Of a stretch of 64,000 nucleotides of DNA, positions 7,758 through 17,826 are shown one piece after another. The number at the start of each line of letters is the position of its first letter. The first letter of the stretch is position 1. The notes below the pieces were generated by a model. It saw nothing but the letters and a program-made list of their open reading frames with translations, did no database searches and was not told the DNA's origin. The position numbers and the translations under genes are program-made. Source of the stretch: Segnochrobactrum spirostomi (GTDB lineage: Bacteria > Pseudomonadota > Alphaproteobacteria > Rhizobiales > Segnochrobactraceae); assembly GCF_009600605.1 (NCBI RefSeq), contig NZ_VWNA01000002.1, forward strand, positions 340,587 to 404,586, read 5' to 3'.

Positions 7758-8930
7758 TCAGAGCTTCACCCAGGCCCCGTTCTGCCTCGAGCTTTCGATG
7801 CAGGCCGTGACGAAGGCGACGCCTTTGACGCCGTCGTCGACGGTTGGAAAGGTCACCGCCGGGTCGAGGGGCGTGCCGGATTTCGCCGCGTTGATGGCGG
7901 CCGCGGCTTCCGAATAGATCGTGGCGAAGGCCTCCAGATAGCCTTCGGGATGGCCGTTCGGGATGCGGGTGACGCGCGCCGCGGCCGCGTTCGCGCCGGC
8001 GCCGCCGCGGGTGACGAGCTGCTTCGGCTCGCCGAGCTTCGTCACCCAGAGATAATTCGGGTCGGCCTGGGTCCATTCGAGGCCCGCCTTGGTGCCGTAG
8101 ACCCGCACCTTGAGCCCGTTCTCGTGGCCGACGGCGACCTGACTGCACCACAGCAGGCCCTTGGCGCCGCCCTTGAAGCGGAGCATCACGTGGGCGTTGT
8201 CGTCGAGCCGGCGGCCGGCGACGAAGGTGTGGACGTCGGCGGCCAGTTCATCGAGCTCCAGGCCGGAGATGAAGGAACCCAGATTGTAGGCGTGGGTGCC
8301 GATGTCGCCGGTCGAGCCGCCGACGCCGGATTGGGCCGGGTCCGTGCGCCACACCGCCTGCTTGTGTCCGGTCTCCTCGACCGGCTCGGCGAGCCAATCC
8401 TGCGGATATTCCATCTGCACGAGGCGGACCTCGCCGAGCGCGCCCGAACGCACCAGTTCGCGGGCGTGCCGCACCATCGGGTAGCCGGTATAATTGTGGG
8501 TGAGGATGAAGAGCGCCTTCGCGCCGTCCGCGACGGCCTTGAGCCGTTGCGCGTCCTCGAGATTGGCGGTCAGCGGCTTGTCGCAGATGACGTGGATGCC
8601 GCGCTCGAGAAAGGCCTTGGCCGCCGGATAATGCAGATGGTTCGGCGTCACGATCGAGACGGCCTCGATGCCGTCCGCCCGCGCCGCCTCCGCCTCCGCC
8701 ATCGCCTCGAACGAGCCGTAGCAGCGCGCCGGATCGAGGCCGAGCTCGCGGCCCGAGGCGAGGGACTTCTCCGGCGTCGAGGAGAGCGCCCCCGCGACGA
8801 GGTCGTAATGGTCGTCGAGCCGGGCCGCCATGCGGTGCACGGCACCGATGAAGGCGCCCTGCCCGCCGCCCACCATGCCGAGGCGGATCCTGGCCGCGCG
8901 TGCGCCCGATTTGCTGGCTTCGATCGTCAT
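7758..8930 (-). CDS. Gfo/Idh/MocA-family NAD(P)-dependent oxidoreductase
   Basis: 390 residues. The N-terminal Rossmann fold has [16 protein letters not shown] in place of the usual GxGxxG and the family lysine in [11 protein letters not shown]. The C-terminal alpha/beta domain carries [10 protein letters not shown], whose Asp and His are the expected catalytic pair. The motif [10 protein letters not shown] is shared by a sugar-operon subfamily with this unusual N-terminus. It is the last gene of a minus-strand operon after a TIM-barrel isomerase and a ribose-type importer. A role in oxidising a sugar, cyclitol or glycoside (for example at C3) is likely; the substrate is unknown. Confidence 0.88.
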   Translation of the reverse strand: MTIEASKSGARAARIRLGMVGGGQGAFIGAVHRMAARLDDHYDLVAGALSSTPEKSLASGRELGLDPARCYGSFEAMAEAEAARADGIEAVSIVTPNHLHYPAAKAFLERGIHVICDKPLTANLEDAQRLKAVADGAKALFILTHNYTGYPMVRHARELVRSGALGEVRLVQMEYPQDWLAEPVEETGHKQAVWRTDPAQSGVGGSTGDIGTHAYNLGSFISGLELDELAADVHTFVAGRRLDDNAHVMLRFKGGAKGLLWCSQVAVGHENGLKVRVYGTKAGLEWTQADPNYLWVTKLGEPKQLVTRGGAGANAAAARVTRIPNGHPEGYLEAFATIYSEAAAAINAAKSGTPLDPAVTFPTVDDGVKGVAFVTACIESSRQNGAWVKL

Positions 8931-9021
8931 GACATCTCTCTCCCCGACACGGTCTTCATCCGGCGGCTCGCCCGCAGGGGCGGGCGCTCCGGCGCTGACG
9001 GCAGTCTTCGGCTGCCCCGCC

Positions 9022-10074
9022 TCACAGCCCCAGCAGGCGCCGGTTGGCCGCCTCGTCGGTGCCGCCGGCGGCGAAATCGTCGAACGCCTTATCCGTCACC
9101 CGGATGATGTGCGCCTTGACGAACTCGGCGCCCTCCCGCGCGCCGTCCTCCGAGTTCTTCAGCGCGCATTCCCATTCCACCACCGCCCAGCCGTCGAAGT
9201 CGTTGGCGGTGAGCTTCGAGAACACGGCGCCGAAATCGACCTGTCCGTCGCCGAGCGAGCGGAAGCGGCCGGCCCGGTCGACCCAGCTTTGGAAGCCGCC
9301 GTAGACGCCCTGTCGCCCGGTCGGATTGAACTCCGCATCCTTGACGTGGAACATCTTGATGCGGTCCCGGTAGATGTCGAGATTGGCGAGATAATCGAGA
9401 CATTGCAGGACATAGTGCGACGGGTCGTAGAGCATGTTGGCACGCGCGTGGTGGCCGACCCGGTCGAGGAACATCTCGAAGGTCACCCCGTCGTGCAGGT
9501 CTTCGCCGGGATGGATCTCGTAGCAGACGTCGACGCCCTGCTCGTCGGCGAAATCGAGGATCGGGGTCCAGCGCCTCGCGAGTTCTTCGAAGGCGAGCTC
9601 GACCAGACCGGCCGGACGCTGCGGCCACGGATAGATGAAGGGCCATGCGAGGGCGCCGGAAAAGGTCGCGTGGGCCTTGATGCCGAGATGGCGTGACGCC
9701 TTGAGCGCCATCTTGACCTGCTCGACGGCCCATTCTTGGCGCGCCTTCGGATTGCCGCGCACCGCCGGCGCCGCGAAGCCGTCGAAGGCCTCGTCATAGG
9801 CCGGATGCACGGCGACGAGCTGGCCCTGCAGGTGGGTCGAGAGCTCGGTCACCGCCACGCCGTTCGCCCGGGCGATACCGGCGAACTCGTCGCAATAATC
9901 CTTGGAACCCGCGGCCGTCTCGAGGTCGATCAACTGGCTCGCCCAGGTCGGCACCTGGACGCCGACATAGCCCTTCTCGGCGGCCCATTTGGTGATGCCG
10001 TCCCAGGAATTGAACGGCGCGGCGTCTCCGGCGAACTGTCCGAGAAAAATGGCGGGACCCTTGATCGTCTTCAT
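9022..10074 (-). CDS. Sugar phosphate isomerase/epimerase-like TIM-barrel protein
   Basis: 350 residues of the xylose-isomerase-like TIM barrel (AP endonuclease family 2 fold). Metal-site residues are visible as the strand-end Glu in VDVCYEIHPGEDLHDG, the Asp/His in YDPSHYVLQ, the histidine in FHVKDAEF, and the late WAVVEWECAL. These proteins isomerise, epimerise or dehydrate keto-sugars and inosose-type cyclitols. Paired with the Gfo/Idh/MocA gene 91 bp downstream, it resembles oxidation-plus-epimerisation modules such as the ycj or levoglucosan pathways. There is no signal peptide; cytoplasmic. The 133-bp gap to the upstream binding-protein gene shows no clear terminator. Confidence 0.85.
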   Translation of the reverse strand: MKTIKGPAIFLGQFAGDAAPFNSWDGITKWAAEKGYVGVQVPTWASQLIDLETAAGSKDYCDEFAGIARANGVAVTELSTHLQGQLVAVHPAYDEAFDGFAAPAVRGNPKARQEWAVEQVKMALKASRHLGIKAHATFSGALAWPFIYPWPQRPAGLVELAFEELARRWTPILDFADEQGVDVCYEIHPGEDLHDGVTFEMFLDRVGHHARANMLYDPSHYVLQCLDYLANLDIYRDRIKMFHVKDAEFNPTGRQGVYGGFQSWVDRAGRFRSLGDGQVDFGAVFSKLTANDFDGWAVVEWECALKNSEDGAREGAEFVKAHIIRVTDKAFDDFAAGGTDEAANRRLLGL

Positions 10075-10207
10075 GAGCGTCTCTCCCCGATTTTCTTGTC
10101 TCTGCGGTCGGCCGAGCCGGCTCGGCCGCGCGGCCCGATCCGGCCTCTGGGTCGGCGCCCCGCCCGGGATCGCCGGGCGGAGCGCGATGGCGAAGGCATC
10201 GCCGCTG

Positions 10208-11149
10208 TCAGAACGGCGAGTCCGGGAAGTAGAAGCCCTTGGCGTTGTCCTTGGTGACGAGCGTCGCGTCGAGGGTATAGGTGCCGCGCACCGGGACCTG
10301 ATCGTAGAGCGCGGCGGCCGTCAGCTCCATAGCGGTGCCCACCATCGCCGGCGGATAGAGCACGTCGACCGGAATGATCTTGTCGCCGTCCATGACCTTC
10401 TTGATCATGTCCTTGGAGCCGGCGCCGCCGACGACGTACTGGATGTCGGTGCGCTTCGCCTGCTCGATCGCCTGCAGGACGCCGACCGCCATGTCGTCGT
10501 CCTGGCACCACACCACGTCGATCTTCGGGTACTTCGTCAGGTAGTCCTGCATCACCCGGAAGGCGTCGTCGCGGTTCCAGTTGCCGAACTGACGATCGAG
10601 CACCTTCACGTTGGAGCCCGCGATGCCCTTGTCGAAGCCGTCCTGGCGCTGTTGATCGATCGGGATCGGGAGGCCGCGGATGACGACCACCTGGGCGTCC
10701 GGGGTGTGCTCCTTGATGTAGCGGCCGGCGACCTCGCCGAGCGCCGGATTGTTGCCGGCGACATAGAGGTCGCGCACGCTGTCGTCGTTGACGGAGGGGG
10801 CGCGGTCGACGATCGCGACGAACGTGCCCTTGCCCTTCACTTCCTTGATGGCGTTGACGAGCGGATCGGGATCGGTCGGCAGGATGACGAGCGCGTCGAT
10901 GCCCTGGACTTCAAGGTCCTGGAGCGCGTTCGCCTGGGTTGCCGGGTCCGGCGACGTCTTCACCACGACCTTGAGCCCCGGATGCTCCTTCATGAGGAGC
11001 TCCGCGACGCGGTTGGCGTGGTAGACGACACCCGACGTCCAGCCGTGGTCGGCGGCCGGGATGGAGACGCCGATGGTCTTGGTCTCCTGCGCCTGAGCGA
11101 TTCCGAACATCGCCGTCATGGCGACGCCGAGCGCGATGATCTTTCTCAT
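10208..11149 (-). CDS. Ribose-type sugar ABC transporter substrate-binding protein
   Basis: 313 residues with a Sec signal peptide (MRKIIALGVAMTAMFGIAQAQ, cleavage near AQA-QE) and a type I periplasmic binding protein fold. The mature protein starts KTIGVSIPAADHGWTSGV and carries the typical DALVILPTDPDPLV hinge strand and VVWCQDDDMAVGVLQAI late in the sequence. This is the RbsB/XylF class for monosaccharides or cyclitols. The gene sits between the permease and the TIM-barrel gene on the minus strand, so it belongs to the LacI-controlled operon starting at 13831. Ligand not determinable from sequence alone. Confidence 0.9.
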   Translation of the reverse strand: MRKIIALGVAMTAMFGIAQAQETKTIGVSIPAADHGWTSGVVYHANRVAELLMKEHPGLKVVVKTSPDPATQANALQDLEVQGIDALVILPTDPDPLVNAIKEVKGKGTFVAIVDRAPSVNDDSVRDLYVAGNNPALGEVAGRYIKEHTPDAQVVVIRGLPIPIDQQRQDGFDKGIAGSNVKVLDRQFGNWNRDDAFRVMQDYLTKYPKIDVVWCQDDDMAVGVLQAIEQAKRTDIQYVVGGAGSKDMIKKVMDGDKIIPVDVLYPPAMVGTAMELTAAALYDQVPVRGTYTLDATLVTKDNAKGFYFPDSPF

Positions 11150-11222
11150 TCTTGTTCCTCCCAGAGTGCCGGGGGCAGGCGATATGGGACCCGGGCGTCC
11201 CCCTTCATGAGCCCGGACCGCT

Positions 11223-12236
11223 CTACGCCTTGCGCGTCAGCGACCGCTGCACGAGCATGGCGATGATGATGATCGAGCCCTGGATGGCGCCGATCAGGTA
11301 TTCGCTGATGAAGTTGGAGAGCAGCATGATGTTGCCCACCAATTCGAGGATGAAGGCGCCGCAGATGGTGCCCCACACGCGGCCTGCGCCGCCCTTGAGC
11401 GCGGTGCCGCCGACGACGACGGCGGTGATCGCCTGCAATTCCCACAGCATGCCGGTCGTCGCTGAGGTCGAGCCGAGGCGCGGCACGTAGAGCAGCACCG
11501 CGATGGCGACGCAGAGCCCCTGGATGACGAAGGCGATGGTGCGGACGCGGTTGACAGCGATGCCCGAATAGCGCGCGACCTCGCGGCTCGACCCGACGGC
11601 GGTGACGTGCCGGCCATAGCGTGTCCGGTAGAGGATGAAGGCGGCGATGGCGGTGACGAGAAGGATGGCCAGGATCGGCACCGGGATGCCGGCGATCGAG
11701 CCGAAATAAACCGGACGGTAGAGCGCCTGCTGCTCGGGGGAACGCAGCGTGATCGCGCCGCCCTGGGACAGCCAGGTCGTCAGCCCCCGGTAGATGCCCA
11801 TGGTGCCGAGGGTGGCGATGAAGGGCTCGATGCGCCCGACGGTCGTGATGAGGCCGTTGGCGAGGCCGCAGAGCGAGCCGACCACGACCGTCAGCACCAC
11901 CGCGGCGGCGAGCATCAGGGCCGGGTCGGCGATCACGCCGGAATTCATGAATAGGATCATCAGGCTCGCGACGAAGGCGACCATCGAGCCGACAGACAGG
12001 TCGAGGTCGCCGGACGAGATCACGAAGGTCGCGCCGACCGCGATGATCGCGATGAAGGCCGAGCGCGTCGCCACATTGGCGAGATTGTTGAGGCCGATGA
12101 AGTTCGGATTGACGAGCGCGCCGACGATCAAGAGCAGGATGAGCGCCGCGAACGGGGCGATCGCCCTCATATCGATGTCGCGCCAGATTCTCTGGCGCTT
12201 GGCTGAAGCGCTGCCGCCCTCGACATGCATGGTCAC
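11223..12236 (-). CDS. Ribose-type sugar ABC transporter permease, RbsC-like
   Basis: 337 residues, highly hydrophobic with about ten membrane segments. It has the RbsC/XylH hallmarks NPNFIGLNNLANVATRSAFIAI near the N-terminus, the ISSGDLDLSVGS motif at about residues 90-102, and TAVGSSREVARYSGI plus GGTALKGGAGRVWGT in the second half. It probably works as a homodimer with the fused ATPase encoded just upstream (68-bp gap). The C-terminus LVQRSLTRKA is short and basic. Same operon as the binding protein downstream. Confidence 0.92.
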   Translation of the reverse strand: MTMHVEGGSASAKRQRIWRDIDMRAIAPFAALILLLIVGALVNPNFIGLNNLANVATRSAFIAIIAVGATFVISSGDLDLSVGSMVAFVASLMILFMNSGVIADPALMLAAAVVLTVVVGSLCGLANGLITTVGRIEPFIATLGTMGIYRGLTTWLSQGGAITLRSPEQQALYRPVYFGSIAGIPVPILAILLVTAIAAFILYRTRYGRHVTAVGSSREVARYSGIAVNRVRTIAFVIQGLCVAIAVLLYVPRLGSTSATTGMLWELQAITAVVVGGTALKGGAGRVWGTICGAFILELVGNIMLLSNFISEYLIGAIQGSIIIIAMLVQRSLTRKA

Positions 12237-12304
12237 TCGTCTCCTCCCGGGCGGCGCGCGCCGGTCGCGCTTTCACCGCCGCATTGTCCTGGCGTTCGTT
12301 GACG

Positions 12305-13831
<1,527 letters not shown>

Positions 13832-13867
13832 CGTTTCCTCCCGCGGTTCACCGACCGCTTCGGGATT

Positions 13868-13904
13868 TGTGTAAACCTTTACATTTTGCGTGTAAAGGTT
13901 TACA
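13868..13904 (-). promoter_or_regulatory. Twin LacI-type operators overlapping the sugar-operon promoter
   Basis: TGTAAACCTTTACA (13870-13883) and TGTAAAGGTTTACA (13891-13904) are each a TGTAAA/TTTACA dyad and are exact reverse complements of one another. Their centres are 21 bp apart, two helical turns. Read on the minus strand, TTTACA of the distal site (13896-13891) and TACACA (13873-13868) are spaced 17 bp apart like a -35/-10 pair, so bound repressor would cover the promoter. They lie between the divergent ATPase and lacI genes and are the obvious targets of the LacI-family protein. Confidence 0.8.
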
Positions 13905-14013
13905 TCATTCGAGCCTTGGGGAATATTCCGCGCAATGCGGATTGCCCGTTGCGGCTCAGACCGGATCGCTTCAAGCCATTGCGAGCTCTTGAGAAGCCGG
14001 ATCGGACCTCGCC

Positions 14014-15036
14014 TTGTCGAACGCTTCCCCCGCCACGATCGAAGATGTTGCCCGCCTCGCGGAGGTCTCCATCGCGACCGTGAGCCGGGCCATCCACACG
14101 CCGGACAAGGTGGCGAAATCGACCCGGCAGAGGGTCAATCAGGCGATTGCCATCACCGGCTACACGACCAATGCCATGGCCCGCAGCCTGCGCATGGGTC
14201 GCTCCAACATGATCCTGGTGCTGGCGCCGGACATCGGCGATCCCAACTTCTCCTCGATCCTGATCGGCATCGAGAACGAGGCACGCGGCCACGGCTATGG
14301 CGTCCTGATCGGCCACACCCAGAACGATCCGGAGCGTGGGCTCGATTATCTGAAATTCCTGACCTCGAACCAAGCCGCCGGGCTGGTGCTCTTCACCGGC
14401 CACGAGCCGTTCGGACATCAGGATCTGGCACAGCGCCTCCCGCCCACGGTTGCCGTCTTCGAGCCGGTGTTCGGCGCCAAGGTGTCTTATGTCGGCGTGG
14501 ACGACACGGCGGGCGCCCGCAAGGCAGCCGAATATCTGCTCGCCTCGGGCCACCGCGAGATCGCATTCATCGGCGATTCGAAGACCAAGCTCGGCCACGT
14601 GCGGCGGCGCAAGGGCTACGATCTTGCCCTCGATGCGGCCCGCATTCCGCCCGAGCGGCGGATCGTCGTCGATGGCGAGGGGTCGATCGAGGCCGGCCGC
14701 CTCGCCGTCGAACAGCTCTTCATGCGTGACACGCTGCCGACCGCCTTCATGTGCGTCAACGACGCGACCGCGGTCGGCGTCATCAACGGCCTCGCCGCCC
14801 GCGGCTACGACCTGCCGCGCGACTTCTCGGTGATCGGCTTCGACGACGTGCCGCAGGCGACCTTTCTCAACCCGCCGCTGACAACGGTGCGCCAGCCCCG
14901 CTCGGCGATCGGGCGTCAGGCCATGGCGCTGCTTCTGAAGCAGCTCGACGCGCCGGGCGCCGGGATCGAGGAGATCCTCATCCTGCCCGACCTCATCGTC
15001 CGCGGCTCCGTCACCTCCCCCCTCCGCGCGCGATAA
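14014..15036 (+). CDS. LacI-family transcriptional regulator
   Basis: 340 residues from a TTG start at 14014. The N-terminal helix-turn-helix reads ATIEDVARLAEVSIATVSRA, with the hinge helix around NAMARSLRMGRS. The remainder is a periplasmic-binding-protein-like effector domain (MILVLAPDIGDPNFSSI, FMCVNDATAVGVI, FSVIGFDDVPQATFLNPPLTTV). It is divergent from the sugar ABC operon and faces two TGTAAA-type dyads, so it very probably represses that operon and perhaps itself. The effector is expected to be the imported sugar or its first derivative. It converges on the isochorismatase-like gene after 28 bp. Confidence 0.93.
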   Translation: MSNASPATIEDVARLAEVSIATVSRAIHTPDKVAKSTRQRVNQAIAITGYTTNAMARSLRMGRSNMILVLAPDIGDPNFSSILIGIENEARGHGYGVLIGHTQNDPERGLDYLKFLTSNQAAGLVLFTGHEPFGHQDLAQRLPPTVAVFEPVFGAKVSYVGVDDTAGARKAAEYLLASGHREIAFIGDSKTKLGHVRRRKGYDLALDAARIPPERRIVVDGEGSIEAGRLAVEQLFMRDTLPTAFMCVNDATAVGVINGLAARGYDLPRDFSVIGFDDVPQATFLNPPLTTVRQPRSAIGRQAMALLLKQLDAPGAGIEEILILPDLIVRGSVTSPLRAR

Positions 15037-15064
15037 GGCGGCGCGGGCCGAGGTTGCGGCCCGG

Positions 15065-15751
15065 TCAGACCGCCTCCCGCTCCCATTCCGCGACGAGCGT
15101 GGCGCTGTCGGTCACCACGCCGAGGTGAAGGGAGATCATGGCGAGCGCCGCCTTCTCGAGCGCCTCGTCGGTGCCGCGGACGAGATCCTCCAGCACGGTG
15201 ACGCGATAGCCGAGATTGGAGGCGTCGAAGGCGGTGTTGAGCACGCAGCAATCGGCCATGCAGCCGGTCAGCACGACCCGCCGCGCGCCCATATTGCGCA
15301 GCAGGAAATCGAGGTCGGTGGGGTAGAAGGCGGAGAGCCGCTTCTTGCCCTCGACGATGAGGTCGCCCGGTTCCACGTCGGTGACGAAGTCAGTCCAGCG
15401 GCTGCCCGCGAGGGCGTGGGCGTCCGCGTTCGGGATCGGGCCGACGAACAAGGGAAAGGTCATTCGCCACGCCGACGGGATGCCGTTCACGTCGTCGACG
15501 CCGCCGGGCCGCAGGGTCGAGCGGACATGGATGACGGGCACGCCGAGGCGGCGCGCCTGGACATGAAAGGCGTTGACGCCGTCAACCACCTCCCGCGCCC
15601 GCGGTGCCGGGCACGGGCAATCCGGATCGGCCGACAGGTGCCCTTGGTGGAGGTCGATGGAGATCGCGACCGTTCCCGCCCGGCTGGTGAATTCCGAGAA
15701 CGCGGCGGGCAGTTCGATCCGCGCGCCATAGACGGAAGCTTGCATGATCAT
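15065..15751 (-). CDS. Isochorismatase-like cysteine hydrolase
   Basis: 228 residues with the catalytic triad of the family: Asp33 in AISIDLHQGHL, Lys136 in GKKRLSAF, and Cys169 in TGCMADCCVLNTAFDA. Members hydrolyse amides and ureido groups (nicotinamide, ureidoacrylate, biuret, N-carbamoyl compounds) or isochorismate. It is the last gene of the minus-strand BMP-transporter operon, 21 bp after the second permease. A nitrogen-releasing hydrolysis late in the pathway is therefore plausible. The exact substrate is unknown. Confidence 0.88.
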   Translation of the reverse strand: MIMQASVYGARIELPAAFSEFTSRAGTVAISIDLHQGHLSADPDCPCPAPRAREVVDGVNAFHVQARRLGVPVIHVRSTLRPGGVDDVNGIPSAWRMTFPLFVGPIPNADAHALAGSRWTDFVTDVEPGDLIVEGKKRLSAFYPTDLDFLLRNMGARRVVLTGCMADCCVLNTAFDASNLGYRVTVLEDLVRGTDEALEKAALAMISLHLGVVTDSATLVAEWEREAV

Positions 15752-15772
15752 GGTCCTCCGGCGGGCCGGCGC

Positions 15773-16711
15773 TCAGCGCCGCTCTTCACGCACATAGGGT
15801 TGGCCGAGCGCGCCGGGCTCGTCGCTTGGGCGATGGAGATGGCGCACCGACCCCCAGATCATCACGGCGAGGGTGACGAGGTACGGCGTCGTCATCACGA
15901 GATATTGGGGTAGCATGATCCCGGCCGCGGCGAGCTTGGGGATCACGGCCTGGATACCGCCGAACAGAAGCGCGCCGATCAGCGCCCGCCACGGGTTCCA
16001 GCGCGCGAAGATGACGAGCGCGATGGCGATCCAGCCGCGGCCGGCGGTCATGTCGTCGACCCAGATCTTGACGCTCGCGATCGCGATGTAGGCGCCGGCG
16101 AGGCCGACGAGAAGGCCGCCGCCGGCGACCGCGAGGAATCGGGTCGCGGAGATTGGAATGCCCATCGCATCGGCCGCCTCGGGGTTCTCGCCGACCGCTC
16201 GCAGGCGGAGCCCGAAACGGCTCCGGCTCAGCATGTAGGCGACCCCGAGGAAGATCGGGATCACGAGATAGGCGACGAGATCCTGGCGGAACAGGATCGG
16301 CCCCAGCACCGGCAGGTCCGCGAGCGGGCCGAGCGGCAACGGGGCGAGCCCGGTGAAGGCCTTGCTCGTCCAGCCGCACAGGTTGCCGAGGAGGCTCGTC
16401 AGCCCCTGGCAGAAGAAGACCATGACGAGCCCGGCGATCACCTGGTTGACGCGCAGGGTGATGACGAGGAAGGCGAACACCAGCGACACGAGGCCCGCCG
16501 CGATCATGCCCACCACCATGGCCACCAAGGGATGGACCTCGAAGGTGAGCAGGGTGCCGACGGAGGCGAGCGCGCCGACGAGCATCAGCCCCTCCGCCGT
16601 CAGGTTGAGGACGCCGGCCCGCTCCGAGATGATGAGACCGAGCGCCGCCAGGGCATAAGGCACGGCGAGTTGGGGGACATTCGCGAGCCAGGTGACGAGA
16701 AAGCCGCTCAC
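15773..16711 (-). CDS. BMP/nucleoside-type ABC transporter permease, second subunit (YufQ-like)
   Basis: 312 residues from a GTG start at 16711 that overlaps the upstream permease stop (GTGA). The much longer open frame upstream is a shadow of that gene. It has about eight to ten hydrophobic segments. The motif ERAGVLNLTAEGLMLVGALA and the later RLRAVGENPEAADAMGI are diagnostic of the branched-chain/nucleoside permease class that partners BMP-type binding proteins. The two permeases probably form a heterodimer in the inner membrane. Confidence 0.9.
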   Translation of the reverse strand: MSGFLVTWLANVPQLAVPYALAALGLIISERAGVLNLTAEGLMLVGALASVGTLLTFEVHPLVAMVVGMIAAGLVSLVFAFLVITLRVNQVIAGLVMVFFCQGLTSLLGNLCGWTSKAFTGLAPLPLGPLADLPVLGPILFRQDLVAYLVIPIFLGVAYMLSRSRFGLRLRAVGENPEAADAMGIPISATRFLAVAGGGLLVGLAGAYIAIASVKIWVDDMTAGRGWIAIALVIFARWNPWRALIGALLFGGIQAVIPKLAAAGIMLPQYLVMTTPYLVTLAVMIWGSVRHLHRPSDEPGALGQPYVREERR

Positions 16712-17826
16712 GGGGTCCCCCTGATCCAATGGATGCGATGGACGACGAGGAAATCGGACGCCGCGACGCACATCACGACCACGGCCTGGATGAGCTGAAC
16801 CATCGACGACGGGATCGAATAGAACACCTGGAGGTTCTGACCGGCGACGAAGAGAACCGACATCAGGAACGCCACGATCGCCGCCGCGATCGGGTTGTTG
16901 CGGGCGAGGAAGCCGATGAGGACGCCGGACACGCCGTAGCCCTCGAAGAAGGACTGGGTCAGCCGCCCTTCCTGACCGCTGACCACCGTGAAGCCGGCCA
17001 GCGCCGCGAGCGCGCCGGACGCGAGCACCACCGACAAGACCATGCCGCCGACGGGCACGCCGAGGGCGCGGGCGACGCTCGGGTTGGCGCTGACGAAGCG
17101 CATGAAGATGCCGGCCCGGCTGCGGCCCGCGACATAGGCCATCAGGAGTGCGGCGGCGACGGCGATAAGGAGTGAGACGCTCATCCCCGAGGACAGCGTC
17201 GGCAGCAGCTCGGACGGGGCGAAGGACGGCGAATGGGGGAAGCCGTCCTGGTCCTTCCACGGCCCGTACAGGAGGTGGAGGAGCCCATAATAGGCGACAT
17301 AGTTCAGAAGCAGCGTCGAGATGATCTCGTTGACGGCGAGCCGCAGCTTCAGGAGCGCGGGGATGAACGCCCACAGGGCGCCGCAGATCATCGCGGCGAG
17401 TGCCATCAGATAAAGGCGCGCCGGGTCCGGACCGAGCTTGAGCAGCGAAACGATCGTGGCGCCGATTCCGCCGAAGATCATCTGCCCCTCGATGCCGAGA
17501 TTCCAGAAGCGCACACGAAAGGCCATCGCCGCGCAGAGGCCGACCAGGATCAGCGGCGACGCCTGGAACAGCACCGCCTTGAAGTTGGTGGGATCGAACA
17601 GCGTCGCCATGATGAATTCGTCGGCGAGGCTGTCCGCCGGCACGCCGGCGAGGACGAGCGCCACGGCGGAGAGGCCGAGCCCGACCAGCAGGGCGATCGC
17701 GACGGCGGCGATCCTCAAGCCCGAGCTGGCATTGCGGCGGACCTCGATGGAGATCTGGCCGAACCGGCGCCTCGCGCCGGAGCCCGCCGCCGACGGCGCG
17801 ACGATCGTAGACACCTCGTCACTCAT
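16708..17826 (-). CDS. BMP/nucleoside-type ABC transporter permease, first subunit (YufP-like)
   Basis: 372 residues. After a roughly 40-residue hydrophilic N-terminus come about eight or more membrane segments. The phrases FWNLGIEGQMIFGGIGAT and FVSANPSVARALGVPVGGM are the counterparts of those in the second permease and typical of nucleoside importers. The start overlaps the upstream ATPase gene by 8 bp and the end overlaps the next permease by 4 bp, so the three genes are translationally coupled. Confidence 0.9.
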   Translation of the reverse strand: MSDEVSTIVAPSAAGSGARRRFGQISIEVRRNASSGLRIAAVAIALLVGLGLSAVALVLAGVPADSLADEFIMATLFDPTNFKAVLFQASPLILVGLCAAMAFRVRFWNLGIEGQMIFGGIGATIVSLLKLGPDPARLYLMALAAMICGALWAFIPALLKLRLAVNEIISTLLLNYVAYYGLLHLLYGPWKDQDGFPHSPSFAPSELLPTLSSGMSVSLLIAVAAALLMAYVAGRSRAGIFMRFVSANPSVARALGVPVGGMVLSVVLASGALAALAGFTVVSGQEGRLTQSFFEGYGVSGVLIGFLARNNPIAAAIVAFLMSVLFVAGQNLQVFYSIPSSMVQLIQAVVVMCVAASDFLVVHRIHWIRGTP

